Assembly (NCBI GenBank): GCA_947177165.1
Contig: CAMWTP010000008.1
Location: 1-64,000 of the forward strand
Direction of reading: 5' to 3'
DNA: 64,000 nt
Source of the DNA: an uncultured Lachnospiraceae bacterium
GTDB lineage: Bacteria > Bacillota > Clostridia > Lachnospirales > Lachnospiraceae
Part shown: piece after piece, positions 1-8,302 of the stretch
Layout: each line of letters starts with the position of its first letter
How positions within the stretch are numbered: position 1 is the stretch's first letter
Made by a program: the position numbers and the translations under genes
The notes under the pieces: model-generated
Database searches by the model: none
What the model was told of the DNA's origin: nothing
The model's input: only the letters and a program-made list of their open reading frames with translations

Positions 1-45
1 ATGAGGTCCTGATTCGTGTAACTTTGCATTTGGAAACTAATGTTC

Positions 46-54
46 GGGGGGGGG
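46..54. repeat. Homopolymeric run of nine G
   Basis: Nine consecutive G residues lie directly before the acyltransferase fragment. The run sits exactly where two reading frames would have to be joined. Long poly-G tracts slip during replication and are a known phase-variation device in surface glycan genes of other bacteria. They are also a common site of sequencing error. Confidence 0.6.
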
Positions 55-61
55 TAAAATT

Positions 62-538
62 ATGCGCTTAATTTATCTGGGGTACATCTTTGTCTGTGGA
101 ATAGGACTTGTGATAAGATCTATGAACAAGAAACAGATTTCCTTACTTATAGCTACATTGGCAGTTGTGTTTGTAACATTTTCGCTGTTTTACAATTTTA
201 AATCAGTGCAGATTGAAAAATATCCTCCAACGGCATATTATATTTCCTACGGGCTGTTGGCAAGTGTGCTTCTTTATTTGTGTTCACAGACAGATACAAA
301 GTTAATGAAAGTGTTAAAATGCAACAATACTGTAAGTTGGATATCGCAAAATTCGTTTTGGATATATTTGTGGCATATTATTCCAGTAAAGATATTAGTG
401 GATTATGAGATTATACATATGGACAGCTGGATACTGCGTTATGTGATTATACTGTTGTCAGCATTTGCCATAACTGCATTATGTAATTTAGTCAAACAGA
501 ACACATGCAAAAGAAGAGAGTTGTCAGGAAATAGTTGA
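62..538 (+). CDS. C-terminal part of an acyltransferase-3-like membrane protein (frame possibly broken upstream)
   Basis: The 158-residue open frame holds about four hydrophobic helices. It contains the stretch SFWIYLWHIIPVKIL, which resembles the late conserved segment of acyltransferase family 3 (OafA/YrhL-like) proteins that O-acetylate surface glycans. Family members are usually about 330-370 residues with about ten membrane helices, so this is only the C-terminal end. The ATG at 62 lies just after a run of nine G at 46-54. The frame is closed by a stop at 38-40, while another frame is open from position 3 into the G run and stops at 66-68. Adding one G would join that frame to this one. 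It may therefore be a frameshifted or phase-variable gene whose N-terminus is outside the window. A role in modifying the polysaccharide made downstream is inferred from position. Confidence 0.5.
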   Translation: MRLIYLGYIFVCGIGLVIRSMNKKQISLLIATLAVVFVTFSLFYNFKSVQIEKYPPTAYYISYGLLASVLLYLCSQTDTKLMKVLKCNNTVSWISQNSFWIYLWHIIPVKILVDYEIIHMDSWILRYVIILLSAFAITALCNLVKQNTCKRRELSGNS

Positions 539-595
539 AAAGAACTGGTTGGAAATTACTTTTCATAGAGAGTAGGATATAAGTTGGTATGAAAG

Positions 596-1105
596 ATGGA
601 AATAATTTATAGGGATATCCTAAAGCAATGGACAAACTGCTGGCAGGAAGCAATTATTGTCGGAATAATGTTTGGTATATGCAGCAGACATATCAATTGC
701 GGACTAAAACGCCAGATAAGTGTTTCTGCCTTACTGTTTGCGGATGGAGTATTTGTCAGTTATCTGCTGTATGTGACACTGCTCTCGCGGCGGCCTGGGT
801 CCAGACAGGAGGTTGAGTTTCTGCCATTTAGGGGGGAGGAGATATTAAGCGGCGATTATCACTATCTGATAGAAAACGTGCTGCTCTTTGTTCCGTTTGG
901 TTTTCTGCTGCGCAGGACACTGAATATATATGGCAGAAAATGTAGTGCAAAAATAATTATATGGGTATCATTCCTGACAAGCGTGTCAATTGAGCTGTTG
1001 CAGTATGTCTTCTCCTGCGGTAAAACGGAGACAGATGATGTGATAGCCAATGTCCTGGGGGCTGTGCTGGGAGGTCTGGCTGTAAGGCTGAAAAGAGTGC
1101 GATAG
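596..1105 (+). CDS. VanZ-family membrane protein
   Basis: A 169-residue protein with about four hydrophobic helices. It carries the VanZ-family signatures LLFVPFGFLL (about residue 95) and SIELLQYVF followed by TDDVIANVLGAVLG near the C-terminus. VanZ gives low-level teicoplanin resistance in enterococci, but most VanZ-like proteins in Clostridia have no proven role and are probably envelope proteins. The ribosome binding site is weak (AGGA about 20 bases upstream), so the start is uncertain. The stop lies inside a terminator hairpin. The last 24 codons are repeated in degraded form after wecB at 19263-19337, which makes this gene the left boundary of the polysaccharide locus. Confidence 0.8.
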   Translation: MEIIYRDILKQWTNCWQEAIIVGIMFGICSRHINCGLKRQISVSALLFADGVFVSYLLYVTLLSRRPGSRQEVEFLPFRGEEILSGDYHYLIENVLLFVPFGFLLRRTLNIYGRKCSAKIIIWVSFLTSVSIELLQYVFSCGKTETDDVIANVLGAVLGGLAVRLKRVR

Positions 1106-1124
1106 TACTTTTTTCAGCCTTTTT
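1026..1124 (+). repeat. Left copy of VanZ-end/terminator direct repeat
   Basis: The last 26 codons of VanZ plus the terminator match 19261-19360 after wecB in sequence and order, with substitutions. In both places a near-consensus TTGACA promoter follows within about 60 bases. Confidence 0.75.
1085..1124 (+). terminator. Rho-independent terminator of the VanZ gene
   Basis: AGGCTGAAAAGAGT pairs with ACTTTTTTCAGCCT across an 8-base loop and is followed by TTTT. The left arm lies inside the last VanZ codons. It separates VanZ from the loaP promoter. Confidence 0.85.
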
Positions 1125-1174
1125 GTGCCGATAGAAACTCAATATTTTGATTTTGTCAAAGATGCAAAAAAATA

Positions 1175-1203
1175 TTGACATATATTATGGTTTATTTTAT
1201 ACT
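1175..1203 (+). promoter_or_regulatory. Sigma-A promoter of the polysaccharide operon
   Basis: TTGACA (1175-1180), a 17-base spacer and TATACT (1198-1203), very close to consensus. It lies about 165 bases upstream of the loaP start, which leaves a long untranslated leader. Confidence 0.85.
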
Positions 1204-1209
1204 AATTTT

Positions 1210-1366
1210 TAGTAAAGATATTTACTAAAATGTAAGACAAACTCTGTGGAAGCGAATCGTCGCATTGCCGCGTTCGGGGATGGAGAGGTTATAAACAGGC
1301 CGATGTACTCCACATGAAAGATGGTGGAATGGCGAAGCTATGCCCGGATTCACAGGAGGAGATACC
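1210..1366 (+). promoter_or_regulatory. Untranslated leader of the loaP operon with hairpins
   Basis: About 155 bases lie between the promoter and loaP. CGAATCG (1253-1259) can pair with a bulged CG-GTTCG at 1269-1276. TCCAC and GTGGA near 1309-1328 form a second small hairpin. LoaP proteins are known to act through an RNA hairpin in the leader of their target operon, so one of these may be the recognition element. That assignment is inference. Confidence 0.45.
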
Positions 1367-1873
1367 ATGTGGTATGTAGTACAGGTGCGGGCCGGGACAG
1401 AGGAACGGATCAGGCGCCAGTGCATCAGCGTGATTGATAAGAGGGTGCTGGAGCAGTGCTTTGTTCCGTATTATAAAGAACAAAAGAAGTATCAGGGGAC
1501 ATGGCATACAGAGCAAAAGCTGCTATTTCCGGGATATGTATTCATGGTCAGTAATCGGTTGGAGGAGCTGTATCAGGATCTTCAGAGAATTATCGGCATG
1601 ACCAGACTGCTTGGCACAGGCGATGATATCGTTCCACTGCAGGAAAATGAAATAGAATTGATGAAAAAAATGGGAGCTGGCAGGAATGCCATGGAAGTGT
1701 CCACTGGTATCATAGAAAAGGGCAGTGTTGTGATAACGCAAGGGCCTTTGGCCGGGATGGAAGGCTGTATTCGAAAGATAGACAGACATAAAAGGAAAGC
1801 ATGGCTGGAGGTTTCTATGTTTGGACGGACGATGAAAATGGAAGCTGGGCTTGAGGTGATAGAGAAGAGATGA
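1367..1873 (+). CDS. loaP: Antiterminator LoaP (NusG paralogue)
   Basis: A 168-residue NusG-like protein. An NGN domain starts at the N-terminus (MWYVVQVRAGTEERI) and includes LLFPGYVFM. A KOW-type segment follows from about residue 115 (KGSVVITQGPLAGMEG). LoaP is a specialised NusG that loads on RNA polymerase at a leader hairpin and lets it read through terminators in long biosynthetic operons. ATG 1367 is preferred because AGGAGG lies at 1354-1359, seven bases upstream; an in-frame ATG at 1340 has no such site. It is the first gene after the promoter and heads an operon of about 16 kb. A terminator-like hairpin before wecB is a natural target. A core NusG is unlikely, since that gene normally sits next to secE and rplK. 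Confidence 0.85.
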   Translation: MWYVVQVRAGTEERIRRQCISVIDKRVLEQCFVPYYKEQKKYQGTWHTEQKLLFPGYVFMVSNRLEELYQDLQRIIGMTRLLGTGDDIVPLQENEIELMKKMGAGRNAMEVSTGIIEKGSVVITQGPLAGMEGCIRKIDRHKRKAWLEVSMFGRTMKMEAGLEVIEKR

Positions 1874-1889
1874 CAGGGAGAGTAAGAAG

Positions 1890-3062
1890 TTGAGGGTATT
1901 GATTCATATGGGAGATCCGTATTTGATCGACAATCCCTGCACAAAGAGAATACGCGCATTGAAAGAAGCGCTGAAGCTGCAGGGACACAGGGTTGTGATT
2001 ATGGCACCTGATATAAAAGGAAACGCCAGGGACCCGGAAGTGACATACTGTCCAGCAATACCACTCCGGAAAAAAAATGTTTTTTACCGGCTGGCAAATG
2101 GTATCAGTTTTGCGATTTCTTCCATATGCAGTCTGAGAAAGGCGGGAAGGATTGACATCGTGCTCACCACAACGCCTCCGGCGTTGATCAGTCCGGCAGG
2201 ATGGCTTATGGCAAAAATAAAACATGCCAGACTTGTATATGATGTCCGTGATATATGGCCGGATGTGGCTCTGGAGATGAATGAGTTTACAGAAGACAGC
2301 ATCTATTACAAAATCTTCCGTTTTATCAGGGATTTTATGCTAAGGCACGCGGATCTGATCACAGCCGTGAGCGACGGGAAAGTGAATAAATTAAAAGAAT
2401 ATGCGCCGCAGAAACGTATTGTCAAAATACCCAATGGATTTGATGTATATTTTCTGCAAAACAAGCTGAATACTGCTTTGTACAAAAAAATAGCCATGAA
2501 CGGAAACTTTGTCTGTGTGTATACTGGAAATCTCGGATTGGCGCAGGGATTGAGGCAATTGTTGTATATTGCCGATAAGGCTAAAAAAAGCGGACTGCAT
2601 GCAGTTTTCTGGCTGTACGGTAAAGGTGCGGAGGAACAGGAACTCAGGGAACACGTCAGAGAGCATCGGCTCGACAACGTGTTTTTTGGTGGGAAATTGT
2701 CCAACCGGGATATTTTCACTGTGCTGAAAGCGGCAGATATCAGCTTTGTGCCGCTGGTCAATGAGAATCTGAAAGACAGTATCCCCACGAAAATATATGA
2801 GGCATTAGGAGTAGGCTGTCCAGTGCTGTTAGCGGCCGAGGGAGACGCTGTATCCGTACTTGAGGACGCCGGATTGGGAATCGCAGTGCGGCCGAACCAG
2901 ATGGAGGCGTTGTGGAACGCTTTTTTGCGGCTATATAATGATAAGGAATCAATGGAACATCAGAAAAAACATGCGATGGAGCTCATGCAGAACCAATATT
3001 CCATTCAGCGCTCGGCGCAGGTCTTGGTAAAGGAGTTAAAAAAATGTGTGCGGAGTAAATAA
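1890..3062 (+). CDS. WbuB-like family 4 glycosyltransferase
   Basis: A 390-residue GT-B glycosyltransferase. The acceptor half has a conserved DVRDIWPD (residues 118-125), characteristic of the WbuB-like GT4 group that transfers amino sugars such as FucNAc in O-antigen synthesis. The donor-binding half has YTGNLGLAQGL and IPTKIYEALGVGCPVLL. It should act at the cytoplasmic face of the membrane on a lipid-linked oligosaccharide. The start is TTG 1890 with GGGAG upstream; ATG 1908 is the alternative. It lies 16 bases after loaP and overlaps the next gene by 17 bases, so it is clearly in the operon. The exact donor sugar cannot be read from the sequence. Confidence 0.82.
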   Translation: MRVLIHMGDPYLIDNPCTKRIRALKEALKLQGHRVVIMAPDIKGNARDPEVTYCPAIPLRKKNVFYRLANGISFAISSICSLRKAGRIDIVLTTTPPALISPAGWLMAKIKHARLVYDVRDIWPDVALEMNEFTEDSIYYKIFRFIRDFMLRHADLITAVSDGKVNKLKEYAPQKRIVKIPNGFDVYFLQNKLNTALYKKIAMNGNFVCVYTGNLGLAQGLRQLLYIADKAKKSGLHAVFWLYGKGAEEQELREHVREHRLDNVFFGGKLSNRDIFTVLKAADISFVPLVNENLKDSIPTKIYEALGVGCPVLLAAEGDAVSVLEDAGLGIAVRPNQMEALWNAFLRLYNDKESMEHQKKHAMELMQNQYSIQRSAQVLVKELKKCVRSK

Positions 3063-4728
3063 AATCTGGCTCTACATCAACACCATTCGATACTTAAAAC
3101 CAGTACAGATCCGGCATCAGATTTGGAGGCGCCTGTCAGGCAGACAAAGGGAGAGGATGCGCAGCCAGATCGTGGGATCGCGCACAAGACAGGTGATGCC
3201 TGTCAAGGTTATGATTCCCGCTTTGGATTCTGACAGGGCATATTTGTCGCGGTTTCCGCTGGAAGGTTTGCTGAAAAATGAGATAGAAATTCTGCATGAA
3301 AGACATCAGATTGACCTCTCAGGATGGGAGGTTTTAGATGCATCGCATCTCTGGAATTATAACCTTCATTATCTGGAGTTTTTGATACCGCTTGCTGTGG
3401 CTTACAGAGAGACAAAAAATGATCAGTATTTTGCGAAGTGGTGTGAGTATGTGGGTGCATGGATAGAACACCCTGTAAAGGACAGTTTTGAGCCGTACAC
3501 CATATCGATGAGGATACCAAATCTTCTGATCTGCATGAATATATTGCAAGACAGACTTCGGGGGACAGAACTGGAAAGGAAACTGACAGGCAGCATTGAC
3601 CATCAGTATCAATACCTGTTAAAGACACAGGAACTGTCGCTGCTGGCAAATCATTATTTTGAGAATGTAAAGACAATACTGATATGCAGTTTACTGTTTG
3701 GGGAGAGAGCGCGTTATAGAGAATATTTTAATAAATTCTGTGGGCAGATAAAAGAGCAGATACTTTCGGATGGACTTCACTATGAGCGCAGTATCATGTA
3801 CCATAAGATTATTCTGGAGGATATTCTGCGGGTATATACGGCATTGGGCGGCAGGGATGAGGCGGGAAAGCTTTTGCCTGTGATCAGGCATATGGCGGAG
3901 GCGTTGGCTTCTGTCTCACGGGGATTTCAGAAAACGCCGCTGTTTAATGATGCAGGGGATAATGTGGCAAAGGATACGGAGAGCCTGCTTCGGGCAGTGC
4001 AGGACATAGCAGGGGGTAACATTGCAGGCGACACAGCTGCTCTTGAAGAGTCAGGTTATTATAAATTGTATGCCGGTAGTTACGCACTGTTGTTTGACTG
4101 CGGACAGATTGGACCTTCTTATATGGGGGGACACGCGCATTGCGACTGTCTGAGCTTTGCTCTGTCCAAGAGGGGCAAAGCGCTGTTTACAAATTCTGGG
4201 ACATACCAGTATCAGGGAAGACTCCGACAGTTTTTCAGGTCAACGATGGCTCACAACACCGTTATGATCGATGAGAGGGAACAGGCAGAATTGTGGGGAG
4301 AACACAGGGCGGCACGAAGGATTTCTGAAATCAGGCATAAGGCGGGAGAGCAGATGGTGGCAGGGAGCTTTCGGTCTTTTTGCGGGGACCGCTTTAAGCG
4401 GAGTATAAGACTGGAAGAAGATTTTTTAGAGATTACAGACTTTATTGCTGCAAAGGATAAACAGAGACACTGCGCGAGGCAGTTTTTTCATATCGATGCA
4501 GATTACCATTATATAAGGGACAAGGAACAGCAGATTTGTGTTAGTGATGGCAGCAGAAGGCTGGCAGTCATCAGGATTCCGGCCGGAAGCAGAGGTCTGA
4601 TTCACAGGGAAGGAGACATCTGTCTCTGCGCGCAGGATTTCGGACAGCTTGGCAAAAAAGAAGTTCTGGAGATTCGGACGCCGTTTGAGAAGAGCGTCAG
4701 GATACAGATAGGGATAAAACTGATGTAA
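3046..4728 (+). CDS. Heparinase II/III-family protein
   Basis: A 560-residue protein with an N-terminal alpha/alpha-toroid-like region and a C-terminal beta-sandwich heparinase II/III domain. Recognisable motifs are NDAGDN (about residue 305), GGHAHCDCLSF (about 361-371) and RSTMAHNTV (about 398-406), whose His residues match those conserved in these lyases. There is no signal peptide, so it is probably cytoplasmic. Family members are polysaccharide lyases, yet close relatives recur inside polysaccharide assembly clusters beside WbuB-like transferases and bi-domain oxidoreductases, where their real reaction is unclear. GTG 3046 is preceded by AAGGAG. Its overlap with the upstream transferase suggests translational coupling. 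Confidence 0.8.
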   Translation: MCGVNKIWLYINTIRYLKPVQIRHQIWRRLSGRQRERMRSQIVGSRTRQVMPVKVMIPALDSDRAYLSRFPLEGLLKNEIEILHERHQIDLSGWEVLDASHLWNYNLHYLEFLIPLAVAYRETKNDQYFAKWCEYVGAWIEHPVKDSFEPYTISMRIPNLLICMNILQDRLRGTELERKLTGSIDHQYQYLLKTQELSLLANHYFENVKTILICSLLFGERARYREYFNKFCGQIKEQILSDGLHYERSIMYHKIILEDILRVYTALGGRDEAGKLLPVIRHMAEALASVSRGFQKTPLFNDAGDNVAKDTESLLRAVQDIAGGNIAGDTAALEESGYYKLYAGSYALLFDCGQIGPSYMGGHAHCDCLSFALSKRGKALFTNSGTYQYQGRLRQFFRSTMAHNTVMIDEREQAELWGEHRAARRISEIRHKAGEQMVAGSFRSFCGDRFKRSIRLEEDFLEITDFIAAKDKQRHCARQFFHIDADYHYIRDKEQQICVSDGSRRLAVIRIPAGSRGLIHREGDICLCAQDFGQLGKKEVLEIRTPFEKSVRIQIGIKLM

Positions 4729-4789
4729 GGGCGGCGAACGATAATCAGGAATCGCAGGTTTGCGCGGTAAAGTACGAGGAGAATGAGAT

Positions 4790-6013
4790 ATGGTTAATGT
4801 AATAGGGCTTGGATATATCGGCTTGCCGACAGCGCTTATGATGGCATCGCATGGTGTGGCGGTTGTCGGAACAGATTACAATGAGGAATTGGTCAATACC
4901 TTGAACAGCGGACATACAACATTTGAGGAGAACGGCTTAGAGGAGCTGTTTCAGGCGGCGGTGGAGAGCGGGATACAATTTACAACACAGTATCAGGCGA
5001 CGGATACATACATCATCTCAGTTCCCACACCCTACGATAAATTTTCAAAGAAGGTCGATGCGGCTTATGTTGCAGCGGCGGTGAGAGAAGTGCTGAAGAC
5101 TGCGGTGCAGGATGCCGTGATCGTCATCGAGTCGACAATATCGCCTGGAACGATCAATAAATATATCAGACCGCTTTTGCAGGCAGATCAGGAAACCGCA
5201 AACAAGAAGATTCATCTGGTACATGCACCAGAGCGGATCATCCCCGGAAATATGGTTTATGAGCTGATTCACAACAACCGGACAATCGGTGCGGATGACA
5301 GGGAGATCGGAGAAAAGATAAAAAAATACTATGCCTCGTTCTGCCAGGGGGAAATCGTAGTGACGGATATCTGTACGGCAGAGATGACCAAGGTCGTGGA
5401 GAATACATACAGGGCAGTCAACATTGCCTTTGCCAACGAGCTTGCCAAGATATGCCGCCACGACAATATGGATGTATATGAAATCATCCGTATCTGCAAT
5501 ATGCACCCGCGGGTAAACATACTCCAGCCTGGTCCCGGAGTCGGCGGACATTGCATCTCTGTTGATCCGTGGTTTCTGGTGGGGGACTATCCCAGCCTTG
5601 CAAAGGTAATTGATGAATCCATGAAGACCAATGACAGCATGCCGGATTTCGTGCTGAACAGGATCTATGAGATCATGAAGGAAAATCATATGACAGATAT
5701 CAGCCGGGTTGGTATCTACGGACTGACTTATAAAGAGAATGTGGACGATATGCGCGAGTCGCCGACACTGCAGATGCTGGAATCGATGGAGAGGCATCTG
5801 TGTGGGAATTTGGTGAAGGTGTATGATCCGCATGTTGTAAATGATGTTGTGCTTAATCAGCACCATGATTTGGATGCATTTTTGCGCGATGTGGATTTCG
5901 TGGTGATCATGGTGAAGCATGATGAGATCAGGGAAAATATGGACAGGCTGCAGGGGAAAATCGTGCTGGACTGCCATAATGTCTGTGCGTTGGATGGGGT
6001 GTACCGTATGTGA
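4790..6013 (+). CDS. wecC: UDP-N-acetyl-D-mannosamine dehydrogenase (nucleotide sugar dehydrogenase)
   Basis: A 407-residue NAD-dependent nucleotide sugar dehydrogenase that would oxidise C6 of UDP-ManNAc to UDP-ManNAcA. The N-terminal Rossmann motif is GLGYIGLPTA. The catalytic cysteine is C255 in GGHCISVDPW, and the C-terminal UDP-binding domain follows (GLTYKENVDDMRESP). The WecC assignment rests on the overall pattern and on wecB (UDP-GlcNAc 2-epimerase) in the same locus; a dehydrogenase for UDP-GlcNAc or another hexosamine is the alternative. GAGGAG lies about eight bases before ATG 4790. Confidence 0.82.
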   Translation: MVNVIGLGYIGLPTALMMASHGVAVVGTDYNEELVNTLNSGHTTFEENGLEELFQAAVESGIQFTTQYQATDTYIISVPTPYDKFSKKVDAAYVAAAVREVLKTAVQDAVIVIESTISPGTINKYIRPLLQADQETANKKIHLVHAPERIIPGNMVYELIHNNRTIGADDREIGEKIKKYYASFCQGEIVVTDICTAEMTKVVENTYRAVNIAFANELAKICRHDNMDVYEIIRICNMHPRVNILQPGPGVGGHCISVDPWFLVGDYPSLAKVIDESMKTNDSMPDFVLNRIYEIMKENHMTDISRVGIYGLTYKENVDDMRESPTLQMLESMERHLCGNLVKVYDPHVVNDVVLNQHHDLDAFLRDVDFVVIMVKHDEIRENMDRLQGKIVLDCHNVCALDGVYRM

Positions 6014-6065
6014 CCGTAGTGCATGCAGGATAATAAAATGAAAGAAAGGTTTGGATGGAAAGATT

Positions 6066-8198
6066 ATGAAACAGATATTTCTGTCGGTTGACAGTGGAGA
6101 GATCAAGATAGTGAATACGCCTTGTCCGATCGTCAAAGACAATATGGTAATCGTTGAGACGTTTTATTCCGTGGTCAGCGCCGGAACGGAGCGCACGATC
6201 ACTTCCTTCGGTGGAAAGAATCTGATTCAGAAAGCAATTGAACGTCCAGATCAGGTTAAGAAGGTGACAGAAAAGATTTCTACGGACGGTATCCTTACGA
6301 CAATGGAAGCTGCTTTCGGAAAATTAAAGGAACCGATGCCGATGGGATATTCTGGTGTCGGGAAGGTCGTGGAAGTTGGAAAGGGTGTCACAAAAGTTTC
6401 CAGAGGCGATCTGGTGGCCATGGTTGGGCAGGCATATCACAGTGAGGTGAACCGTGTCGGACATAATCTGATAGAAAAGATTCCAGATGAAGTAGAGGAC
6501 ATCAGACAGGCTGCCTTTTGTGCACTAGGCGGAATCGCGCTCGAAGGGATTCATCAGGCGGAGGTGATTCCGGGCGAGACGGTAGCAGTGATCGGAATGG
6601 GGCTATTGGGACATATTGCGGCGAGGATACTTTATGCGTATGGCTGTGATGTAATTGGGTTTGATGTTGCTGACAAAACGCTTTCTGACACGAGATTAAA
6701 GGCGTTTATCAATTCTACAGACGATCATGCGGCGGACACAACACTTTCTCTGACAAAAGGCAGAGGAGTGGATAAGGTTATCATTACGGCTGCTGCGGAT
6801 TCCAATGCACCAATTGAGCTGTCAGAGGCAATCACGAGGGACAGGGCAATTATCTGTATGATTGGTGTCACAAAGATGAATCTGGACAGACGACCGTTTT
6901 ACAATAAGGAACTCAGTTTTAAAATCGCCCGGTCATATGGGGCAGGGCGGTATGATACCTCCTACGAGGAGGACGGGGTGGATTATCCAATCGGATATGT
7001 TAGATTTACGGAAGGAAGAAATGTTGAGGAATTTCTGAGACTGCTCGCGACAAAACGCTTGGATATTTCAGATCTGATCACCCATGTATTTCCTTTTGAA
7101 AAAGCACCTGATGCCTATGAGATGCTGACAGATAATTCAAAACATGAGCAGTATATTGGTATTTTATTAAAATATCATCAAAATCCAGAAAAATGGAAAA
7201 AAACGGTAAAGCATACTGGGGCAGTCTCACGGAAGAAATTATCCAATGAAAAAATCAATCTCGGTCTGATTGGTGCTGGCAATTTTGCGCGCGCGACGCT
7301 TCTTCCGATCATGCAGGAGACAGGCCTGTTTCAATTCAAGGGGCTTGCTACGACTGGAGGCAGTGCATCGGCACAGGCTAACGAAATGTTTTCATTTAAT
7401 TATACAACGAATGATTACAGAAAACTGTTGGAGGATAAGAAAATTGATCTGATTGCAATTTCGACGCAGCATAACAGTCATGCGAAGTTTATTGTTGAGG
7501 CACTGGGTGCAGGAAAGCACGTTTACTGTGAAAAGCCGCTCTGTCTGAATGCGGAAGAGCTTAAATGCATTAAATCAGCATATGAAAATGGAAACGGTGA
7601 ACTTTTCTGCGGGCTCAATCGCAGACATGCGCCGTTGGTCAAACAGATCAGGAGAACACTTCAGACAGATAAAATACCAGCTGTCTATAGCTATATTGCA
7701 AACGCAGGATTTATTCCGGCAGAACACTGGGTGCAGGATGAGAAAAAGGGCGGTGGGCGTATTATCGGGGAAGCCTGTCATTTTATTGACACGATACAAA
7801 GTCTTGACGGGAGCAGACTTACGGGAATGCAGGTGAATTTCGCAGACAATGCAGCGTATCCCAAGAAAGACAATGCGGTCATTAACCTGCAGTTTGAATC
7901 TGGGGCGGTGGGAACGATTATCTATACTTCAATGGGGAGTAAGAAGTATCCGAAGGAACAGCTGCGGGTATTCTCCAATGGGACAATCTGTGAATTGAAT
8001 AATTATGTTAGCCTAACGACATATAGTGTCAATAAACATATAGAGACAAAATTAAAGCAGGATAAGGGGATTCGCGATGAGTATCGGTATATTGCGGAAG
8101 TGCTGCGAGGGGAAAGAAGAAATGAAGTCATAGATGATGCGCTTTTAGGGTGTGAGATGCTGCTGGGAGCAATAAATACTCTGGTGGAGATGCCGTGA
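6066..8198 (+). CDS. Bi-domain oxidoreductase (Zn-type alcohol dehydrogenase fused to Gfo/Idh/MocA)
   Basis: A protein of about 710 residues. The N-terminal 360 residues are a medium-chain dehydrogenase/quinone reductase-like domain (GYSGVGKVVEVGKGV, then the nucleotide site VIGMGLLGHIAARIL). After a short linker comes a Gfo/Idh/MocA domain (LGLIGAGNFARATLLP, then the EKP motif HVYCEKPLCLNAEEL). Such fusions recur in surface polysaccharide loci beside heparinase-like genes; they probably oxidise or epimerise a sugar, but the substrate is unknown. ATG 6066 (MKQIFLS) is chosen over an in-frame TTG at 6051 because the family usually begins there. Neither start has a strong ribosome binding site. 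Confidence 0.8.
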   Translation: MKQIFLSVDSGEIKIVNTPCPIVKDNMVIVETFYSVVSAGTERTITSFGGKNLIQKAIERPDQVKKVTEKISTDGILTTMEAAFGKLKEPMPMGYSGVGKVVEVGKGVTKVSRGDLVAMVGQAYHSEVNRVGHNLIEKIPDEVEDIRQAAFCALGGIALEGIHQAEVIPGETVAVIGMGLLGHIAARILYAYGCDVIGFDVADKTLSDTRLKAFINSTDDHAADTTLSLTKGRGVDKVIITAAADSNAPIELSEAITRDRAIICMIGVTKMNLDRRPFYNKELSFKIARSYGAGRYDTSYEEDGVDYPIGYVRFTEGRNVEEFLRLLATKRLDISDLITHVFPFEKAPDAYEMLTDNSKHEQYIGILLKYHQNPEKWKKTVKHTGAVSRKKLSNEKINLGLIGAGNFARATLLPIMQETGLFQFKGLATTGGSASAQANEMFSFNYTTNDYRKLLEDKKIDLIAISTQHNSHAKFIVEALGAGKHVYCEKPLCLNAEELKCIKSAYENGNGELFCGLNRRHAPLVKQIRRTLQTDKIPAVYSYIANAGFIPAEHWVQDEKKGGGRIIGEACHFIDTIQSLDGSRLTGMQVNFADNAAYPKKDNAVINLQFESGAVGTIIYTSMGSKKYPKEQLRVFSNGTICELNNYVSLTTYSVNKHIETKLKQDKGIRDEYRYIAEVLRGERRNEVIDDALLGCEMLLGAINTLVEMP

Positions 8199-8302
8199 GA
8201 ATCTTGGTATTAAGCGGTCAGACTGGTGGGAGGTAATCCGCAGTGATGACTTGATAAAGCGGAACAGTAGGAAGTTTGGTATTTTGAGGGAGGTGGTATG
8301 CT

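Noticed and set aside
5045..6142. Long open frame of 365 codons on the minus strand
   Set aside because: It lies antisense to wecC, which has clear family motifs. The encoded sequence is rich in His, Ile and Cys in a way typical of antisense frames.
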